IMG/VR virus record: IMGVR_UViG_3300001533_002608
Location: 1 to 53,940 of that record
DNA: 53,940 nucleotides
Origin: a virus
Direction: 5' to 3' (one strand)
Below, in pieces: positions 49,497 to 53,940 of the stretch. Positions within the stretch are counted from its first letter, which is position 1. Every line of letters begins with the position of its first letter. The notes beneath the pieces are model-generated. The model saw nothing but the letters and a program-made list of their open reading frames with translations. It had not been told where the DNA came from and did not search any database. The translations under genes were made by a program, and so were the position numbers.

Positions 49497-51408
49497 ATGC
49501 TTTTTGATTATAATAAATTGCAAAAAGAACAAAAAGGCCAGATTCTTGGTAAGTGGAAACCATTCCTTAAAGGAATCAATGATGACCACTTGAAAGAAAG
49601 TACGGCTATGTTGCTTGAGAACCAAGCACAATATCTCTTAGAAGAACCACAGACCCAAGGTGGGGATGTAGTTGGTATACAGAAAATTTTGCTACCGATC
49701 GTAAGAAGGGTTTTCCCGAACCTCAATGGGGTCCTCTTAACGTAAGTTAGGAGTAAACTTTCGGTGAATTGCTGGGAAGCTTTCAAAAAGAAATGTTAAA
49801 TACATTTCAGAGCTAATCAGCAGCCAAGATTGCCAAAGTTATATAAATGTAGGCAATAAGGTTCAGAGACTAGATGGTGAGGATATAACGACCAATAATC
49901 CATCCACGAGTGCCGAACATCCTATCTATTAGGATGAAGATATAGTCCGACCTTACGGGATGATAAACCGTAAGAACTAAGAGATAAAGAGCTCTTAGGA
50001 TAACATAAGCGTTGCGAACAACCTAGTTTCAGTTCAGCCGCTTGCTGGACCGACTGGAGTTATTTTCTATCTAAAATACCAATTTGCTTCTTCGAAATCT
50101 GAAACCGCTGCTGGTACCGAGTACAGTATGTATTCAGAAAATCCAAGTGATGAACTTGCGAACCAGGGTTACAACCCTTACTACTCTAGCGATGATGTTA
50201 GAGAAACTGATATTACCGTTAACAACGGTGGTGGTAGCTCCGCATCTAGCTTTACTTATAATATTGATACAGACTGGGCAGATGGAATTAACGGCTCCAA
50301 CTGGACAGATTCAACTAACCCATTACTTAAGAGAGTAAGATTGAGATTTAAGGCTTACGATGGATCTGGAAATAGCTCATCTTTCTTAATTCAATATGAT
50401 GGCAGATCTGGTAAGAATGCATGGCAGATCAAAGAAACTGACAGAAGCGGTTCTGGTGTTCCATTATTTGGCGATGCAGCAGGAGCTGTATTTGGCGATT
50501 TAAGTGCAGGCGATGCTGGCTATACATCTAAAGATGGAGTTCTATCAACTGCTAGCGTAAGTTTTGATGATAGTTCAAAAGAAATCACATTTACTCCTAC
50601 CGATGCGGACAGTGCTCTTGGTACTGGGCCAACAGTAGAAGGAATGGAAGCATTCTATACTTACAAACAAGAAGGAACTGAAAACATTCCTGATATGTCA
50701 ATCTCTATCAGCCAGTATCCAATAACAGTTAAGAGCAGAAAGCTCAAAGCTACCTGGACAAACGAGGCTGAACAAGACCTCAAAGCTTATCACGGCTTAA
50801 ATGCTGACGCTGAGCTAACAGCACTTGTTTCTAATGAAATGATTGCTGAAATCGACAGGGAAATCGTAAGGACAGTTATGGACATAGTTCCGATGACTTC
50901 TTTTAGATATGTTGATTGGGGAGCTGATACTACTAACAATACTTCAGGAAACTACTTAGATAGACATAGACACCTAACACAAACCTTTGCTGAGCTAAGC
51001 AATGAAATCTATAGAAAATCTAAGATCGGTCCAGCTAACTGGATCATTACTTCACCTAAGCTCGCATCCTATCTAGAAACTCTAGAGGGATTCGTTGCTG
51101 CACCGGCAGCTACTCAAGGTGGATTAGGAATCGTTAAAGCTGGTGATTTCCGTGGAAATTACACAGTTTATAAAGATCCTCTTTTCCCACCAAATAAGGC
51201 TGTTATGGGTCACAAATCACCTGCATCTCCTTTCGGAGCTGGAGTGGTTTACGCACCTTTCGTAACTCAGGTAACACCTACCTTGTACGGTCCTAACGAC
51301 TTTACACCTAGAAAGGGATTCCTCGCTAGATATGGTCTTGTGCAGGTCCCACTCGGGGATTTACTCTATGGTATGGTAAGCGTATCTGATTTACCAGGTT
51401 CTGAATAA
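49497..51408 (+). CDS. gp23: Major capsid protein (gp23-like), two exons
   Basis: Exon 1 is 49497-49723 and exon 2 is 50010-51408; joined they give 541 codons. The junction restores F-P-N-L-V-A-N-N-L-V-S-V-Q-P, matching the R-x-x-P-N-L-x-x-x-x-x-x-V-Q-P region of T4 gp23. The N-terminus N-K-L...L-G-K-W-K-P-F-L is the gp23 leader, with a likely protease site after L-L-E (residue 49). Later T-W-T-N-E-A-E-Q-D-L-K-A, F-R-Y-V-D-W and P-N-K-A-V-M-G-H-K fit the family. Without splicing, translation would end at a stop at 49743-49745. Confidence 0.93.
49724..50009 (+). other. Group I intron in the major capsid gene (IA-type, no ORF)
   Basis: 286 nt. Exon 1 ends in T (49723) and the intron ends in G (50009), as in group I introns. 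The conserved elements appear in order: P-like AATTGCTGGGAAGC (about 49767-49780), Q-like AATCAGCAGCCAAG (about 49815-49828), R-like GTTCAGAGACTAGATGG (49861-49877) and S-like AAGATATAGTCC (49937-49948), the set seen in the T4 td/nrdB/nrdD introns. GGGGT near the start can pair with ACCT of the exon end (P1). No homing endonuclease is encoded inside. Confidence 0.9.
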
Positions 51409-51433
51409 ATCGATATAATATAATAAGTTATAC

Positions 51434-51463
51434 AGGGCAGTCATTAATGGCTGCCCTTTTTTT
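51434..51463 (+). terminator. Rho-independent terminator after the capsid gene
   Basis: GGGCAGTCAT-TA-ATGGCTGCCC (51435-51456) forms a 10-bp stem, followed by seven T bases and GTG. It ends the head-gene transcript. Confidence 0.9.
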
Positions 51464-51510
51464 GTGTAAAGTTATTTTTATAAAGTCACTTGTTTCGCTC
51501 CGTAAATGAT

Positions 51511-51527
51511 AAGATAATAGCATATTT
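51511..51527 (+). promoter_or_regulatory. AAGATAATAGCATATTT promoter-like motif
   Basis: Nearly identical to 1214-1230 (17 bases, one mismatch). It stands after the capsid terminator and 17 bases before the ATG of a 26-codon gene. Confidence 0.5.
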
Positions 51528-51544
51528 GATATAAAGGAAGAAAA

Positions 51545-51625
51545 ATGAGCAAGATTATTAGGATATGGGCTTCTGAATTAGAGGAAAGAGCAGAGCAGGT
51601 ATTAGAGCAATTAGATATAGTATAA
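51545..51625 (+). CDS. Very small gene, 26 aa
   Basis: ATG with AAGGAAG six bases upstream, encoding M-S-K-I-I-R-I-W-A-S-E-L-E-E-R-A-E-Q-V-L (26 residues in all), a single amphipathic helix. It is flanked by its own promoter-like motif (51511) and terminator (51634), which argues that it is a genuine unit. Function unknown. Confidence 0.55.
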   Translation: MSKIIRIWASELEERAEQVLEQLDIV

Positions 51626-51633
51626 TTTTATTA

Positions 51634-51659
51634 GCCGGTGACTTATCACCGGCTTTTTT
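51634..51659 (+). terminator. Rho-independent terminator
   Basis: GCCGGTGA-CTTA-TCACCGGC (51634-51653) with a T-run and GTGCG. It ends the 26-codon unit. Confidence 0.9.
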
Positions 51660-51690
51660 GTGCGCTAAATATCAAGATAATAGCATAAAT
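51658..51690 (+). promoter_or_regulatory. Putative phage promoter
   Basis: TTGTGC (51658-51663), 12-nt spacer, GATAAT (51676-51681), then AGCATAAATTATA. The TTGTGC overlaps the terminator T-run, so terminator and promoter form one compact unit, as at 2264-2295. Confidence 0.45.
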
Positions 51691-51708
51691 TATAACTAGG
51701 AGAATCCA

Positions 51709-51981
51709 ATGAAGTTAGAAGAGGTTCTTATGTCCAGTGGTATGTATAAAAAAATGAAAGACGTATTTCTGGGAATGGTATTAAATAAAAATAAAATTCC
51801 AAATTTTAAAGAAGTATTAAACAAATTGAAAGAAGAATATCCATCTATAAAAACCAACTTAGAAACAGACTTAAAAGGATATCGAGATTTTAAAAGAGAA
51901 AACAGAAAAAGTAAGTTAAAACAATACGAAGATCTTTATAAAAAGTTGGTTAAAGACTACAAGGAAAGAACTTTATATTAA
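51709..51981 (+). CDS. Small basic hypothetical protein
   Basis: 90 aa with TAGGAG upstream. Helical and lysine-rich throughout (MKLEEVLMSSGMYKKMKD; FKEVLNKLKEEYPSIK). It starts with the short leader-like M-K-L-E-E-V-L. Not recognised. Confidence 0.5.
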   Translation: MKLEEVLMSSGMYKKMKDVFLGMVLNKNKIPNFKEVLNKLKEEYPSIKTNLETDLKGYRDFKRENRKSKLKQYEDLYKKLVKDYKERTLY

Positions 51982-51989
51982 TGAAGATA

Positions 51990-52314
51990 AAAAAAGATCT
52001 TCACAAAAGACACAAAAGTATTGACAGCTTCACAAAGATAAATCTGTAAGGAACACTTACAAGAAGATGACAGGTAGCTTATTAGGTAAAGTGATGACGC
52101 TTATGTTTCCCTTTGAGGGCGCCTTATTTTGGAAACTAGTCATAGAAAGCTGGATCATTCCCAGTTCCTGTAAAGTTCTCTTGTAAGATAGTTTCTTTCA
52201 ACTAATCCTTACGAATTATGGAGGCGCGATGAAGTTCGTAATTTAAACCTTTTACCGTCGTTGACGGAAATATTCTTCTCGACGGGAGGTGAAATTGGAA
52301 AGTTATTCTTTAAG
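51990..52314 (+). ncRNA. Candidate structured noncoding RNA
   Basis: About 325 bases with no credible ORF and many pairings: TGTAAG/CTTACA (52045-52061), GTTTCC/GGAAAC (52105-52136), CTGG/CCAG near 52153-52167, TTACGAA/TTCGTAA (52209-52241) and CCGTC/GACGG near 52256-52266. The loops of the second and fourth hairpins contain GCGCCT (52119-52124) and AGGCGC (52222-52227), which could pair as a kissing loop. It is locally richer in GC than the coding regions and ends in a terminator. No known family is recognised. Confidence 0.5.
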
Positions 52315-52315
52315 A

Positions 52316-52339
52316 GGGCAGCGTATGCTGCCCTTTCTT
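52316..52339 (+). terminator. Rho-independent terminator of the candidate RNA
   Basis: GGGCAGC-GTAT-GCTGCCC (52316-52333) followed by TTTCTTGCGC. Confidence 0.85.
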
Positions 52340-52364
52340 GCGCATAATTATTTTTATAAAAACA

Positions 52365-52598
52365 ATGAAAAAAATTGAATATTGCACACATACAGATTGT
52401 ATAGCTCATCCTCAAAATCCAAATAGTTCACCCGCTCAAAGAATAATACTTAGAGTTGAGGATACCGATATAGAAGTAGAGATATCTTTTCCATGCTTAA
52501 TATGTGATAAAGCTAAAAAAGTAGATATGAAAGAAGCATTAAAAAAAGCTTTTGTAAAAAATAACCTAAAAGATTCTAAAGCTTCGACTAGTATTTAA
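52365..52598 (+). CDS. Small zinc-finger-like protein
   Basis: 77 aa from ATG 52365; an earlier TTG at 52338 lies in the terminator and is unlikely. Y-C-T-H-T-D-C-I-A-H near the start and P-C-L-I-C near residue 48 are potential metal ligands. No ribosome site is obvious, so expression level is uncertain. Basic helical end. Confidence 0.5.
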   Translation: MKKIEYCTHTDCIAHPQNPNSSPAQRIILRVEDTDIEVEISFPCLICDKAKKVDMKEALKKAFVKNNLKDSKASTSI

Positions 52599-52607
52599 TA
52601 TGTATAT

Positions 52608-53027
52608 ATGGAACATATCTTAACCGATAAAGAAAAAATTGATTCATGGATTGATTTAGTAGAATATAACGAGTTATATCACCCTCCATTTAATTTTAGA
52701 CAAACAGTACAAAATATATTAAACTCAATGAATATTAAATTCACTAATACTGGTAGCGTAATAATGGGCGCCCCTCCATTAGTAGTTATTAACGAGGTTG
52801 AGGGAGTCAAAAAACTATTTGGCAAGATGACTGACCAAGAATTAGCACCAACTGTAGTTAGTATGTTAGTTGGAATAATACATTTTACTGATATAAGAAC
52901 GTGTTATTGCGGTTGGTTAAAAATAATTGAAATTTTTAATAGCAGATTTAACTATTCTATACCTAAAAAAATTATTCCGCGTTATATTAGCGAAGATACA
53001 TTTAATATCACAAAAGAATTTTCGTGA
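52608..53027 (+). CDS. Hypothetical protein
   Basis: 139 aa, mostly helical with a strand-like centre (TNTGSVIMGAPPLVVINEVEG). No ribosome site stronger than a weak AT-rich leader is visible. Not recognised. Confidence 0.5.
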   Translation: MEHILTDKEKIDSWIDLVEYNELYHPPFNFRQTVQNILNSMNIKFTNTGSVIMGAPPLVVINEVEGVKKLFGKMTDQELAPTVVSMLVGIIHFTDIRTCYCGWLKIIEIFNSRFNYSIPKKIIPRYISEDTFNITKEFS

Positions 53028-53057
53028 TAGTGGTATAATATGAATATGGAGGACATA

Positions 53058-53546
53058 ATGGACAAAGAAAACTATGTTAGCAATTCCTTTCAAGGCAAGA
53101 TTCAAGTATCATTAGCTAATATTTCAAGAAGCTCAGAGGATAAATTTTCTATAGTAAGTATGGAGTATATTCCTCAAACTTTCAAATGTGAACTTTGTGG
53201 ACACAGCCCATGTCTTTATGCTTTTAATGTTAAAAATCAAGAAACTGATAAGACAATTAAAGTCGGAAGTGAATGTGTTAATCATTTTAGGGGTGAATGT
53301 GATATAGATATTGCAGAAGGATTGAAGAAAAGAATTAAATCCGTCACTAGAAAAATGAAAAGATACTTGAAAAAGTATATGGATAAAGAAGATTATAAAT
53401 CTATGAGCAAAGAAAGAAAAAGAGAGATTACTGTAGAATTATTTATGAGATTTCAAAATAAAGAAATTCTTCGCAATGAAAACCAGAAAAAATCAAGACT
53501 TACAAAAGAAGATGTAGAAGCGGTACTAAGAAATAATTTACATTAA
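53058..53546 (+). CDS. Zinc-finger protein
   Basis: ATG 53058 (162 aa) is preferred over ATG 53040 because GGAGG lies seven bases before it. C-E-L-C-G-H-S-P-C (near residue 44) and V-G-S-E-C-V-N-H-F (near 75) give a Cys-rich finger followed by a K-x-x-V-G-S-E-C pattern found in several phage proteins. The C-terminal half is basic and helical. Likely nucleic-acid binding. Its end overlaps the minus-strand gene. Confidence 0.6.
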   Translation: MDKENYVSNSFQGKIQVSLANISRSSEDKFSIVSMEYIPQTFKCELCGHSPCLYAFNVKNQETDKTIKVGSECVNHFRGECDIDIAEGLKKRIKSVTRKMKRYLKKYMDKEDYKSMSKERKREITVELFMRFQNKEILRNENQKKSRLTKEDVEAVLRNNLH

Positions 53547-53708
53547 GTCGTTTGGCTTTCTAGCAGTATTCCCTGTTTTCATACACTCTGCATAATGTTT
53601 CAATTTTCCGTCTTGAAAACGTGATTTCATTTTTATAGTACCGCCCCAACGGGAGATAATTTCCTGAGCTCCATCTCTTCTAGCATTTTTGCTTATGCTA
53701 CGTGCCAT
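53538..53708 (-). CDS. Small basic protein on the minus strand
   Basis: 56 aa from ATG at 53708 (minus), with GGAGG about eight bases upstream; a longer frame from 53765 overlaps relic 3 and is less likely. The sequence (M-A-R-S-I-S-K-N-A-R-R-D-G-A-Q-E-I...F-Q-D-G-K-L-K-H-Y-A-E-C) is basic and richer in GC than its neighbours. It lies just downstream of relic 3 and may be transcribed with it. Function unknown. Confidence 0.55.
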   Translation of the reverse strand: MARSISKNARRDGAQEIISRWGGTIKMKSRFQDGKLKHYAECMKTGNTARKPNDLM

Positions 53709-53753
53709 TAAAAATCCTCCAAAAATAAGATTTAGATTCTTATCTTTGCTAAG

Positions 53754-53889
53754 TGAACTAATCACCCGCTAAAGACGGGCCGCTAAAGACGGGCGATCTT
53801 CCTGCTTCATTGTCCAAACTTGCTTCTAATGAATTAGAACCAGAGGTTTTAGACTCCACAGGCTTAACATCGGACTCTCCCAGCCCTAA
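53754..53889 (-). ncRNA. TnpB 3'-end / reRNA-like relic, copy 3
   Basis: Read on the minus strand: TTAGGGCTGGGAGAGTCC to GTGATTAGTTCA. It is nearly identical to copy 1 for the first about 65 bases. Near its end the 14-base unit CCCGTCTTTAGCGG is tandemly repeated, extending the TnpB-like frame (R-S-P-V-F-S-G-P-S-L-A-G-D, stop). Its guide would begin near 53753 on the minus strand. No tnpB is present upstream within the window. Confidence 0.65.
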
Positions 53890-53905
53890 TTCTCTTAATC
53901 CATAT

Positions 53906-53934
53906 ATTATCTTACATGTTTTTTGTGAAAAAAT
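53906..53934 (-). promoter_or_regulatory. Promoter-like segment before relic 3
   Basis: On the minus strand CACAAAAAACATGTAAGAT leads into AAT, with AAGATAAT at 53906-53913. The same segment precedes relic 1 at 14491-14512. Confidence 0.4.
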
Positions 53935-53940
53935 TAAAAA

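Noticed and set aside
49724-49745. Premature stop in the capsid gene as a frameshift or sequencing error
   Set aside because: The interrupting segment has the complete set of group I intron elements and exact T/G splice borders that restore the frame.
50084-50338. 84-aa plus-strand ORF in capsid exon 2
   Set aside because: Out-of-frame shadow of the capsid coding sequence.
51990-52314. tRNA or tmRNA in the noncoding stretch
   Set aside because: No acceptor stem with CCA-type end, no T-loop GTTCGAAT in a stem, and no tmRNA-like 5'/3' pair; the TTCGTAA found is part of another hairpin.
52209-52415. 68-aa minus-strand ORF
   Set aside because: It crosses the terminator and the structured RNA and has no supporting ribosome site or family.

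Overview
The window is a compact, AT-rich, almost entirely plus-strand stretch of a large tailed-phage genome of the T4 superfamily (myovirus type). The diagnosis rests on a T4-like head module at the right: large terminase (40240-42171), portal (43414-46230), prohead core proteins, prohead protease (47910-48527), scaffold (48540-49475) and major capsid protein (49497-51408), with a gp55-like late sigma factor upstream (36293-37093). Genes are short, tightly packed, often overlapping by 4-35 nt, and preceded by strong AGGAGG-type ribosome sites. No bacterial chromosomal gene, tRNA or CRISPR array was recognised. The host cannot be named. Low GC and a secreted coiled-coil protein with a beta-strand tail (34030-34602) would fit a low-GC host with an outer membrane, but this is inference.

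Layout. 1-10022: tail fibre/adhesin region (end of a tail-fibre chaperone, small virion proteins, a 2088-aa PA14/DUF2341/LamG adhesin with internal repeats, a beta-helix fibre protein), invaded by an HNH endonuclease gene. 10034-18495: small accessory genes with two more HNH genes, a PD-(D/E)XK-like nuclease, a cREC-domain protein, a DUF5662 protein and a UDG-like protein. 18495-28392: replication/nucleotide genes (winged-helix protein, HIGH-type nucleotidyltransferase, ligase-like nucleotidyltransferase, dTMP kinase, papain-like hydrolase). 28405-29918: an apparently intact IscB element with its omega RNA. 29927-35579: pol-beta-type nucleotidyltransferase, membrane proteins and a possible lysis cassette. 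35677-51408: late sigma factor and head genes. 51409-53940: small genes, terminators, a candidate structured RNA, and one short minus-strand unit.

Mobile and RNA elements are unusually dense: three HNH genes, one IscB/omega-RNA element, a group I intron in the major capsid gene (286 nt, no endonuclease), an intein in the portal that seems to have lost its endonuclease core, and three about 120-bp relics of TnpB gene 3' ends (reRNA-like) with no tnpB in the window. Two of these relics share an upstream segment carrying a promoter-like motif that recurs across this genome.

How the genes may work together: the sigma factor is a candidate reader of a recurrent AAGATAAT / GCATATTT motif found after terminators and before late genes. 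The prohead protease probably matures the capsid protein after an L-L-E site. At least ten other proteins begin with a short amphipathic leader ending in [L/I]-x-E, the T4 gp21 cleavage rule, so a set of proteins may be packaged into the head. The last two statements are testable inferences, not demonstrated facts.
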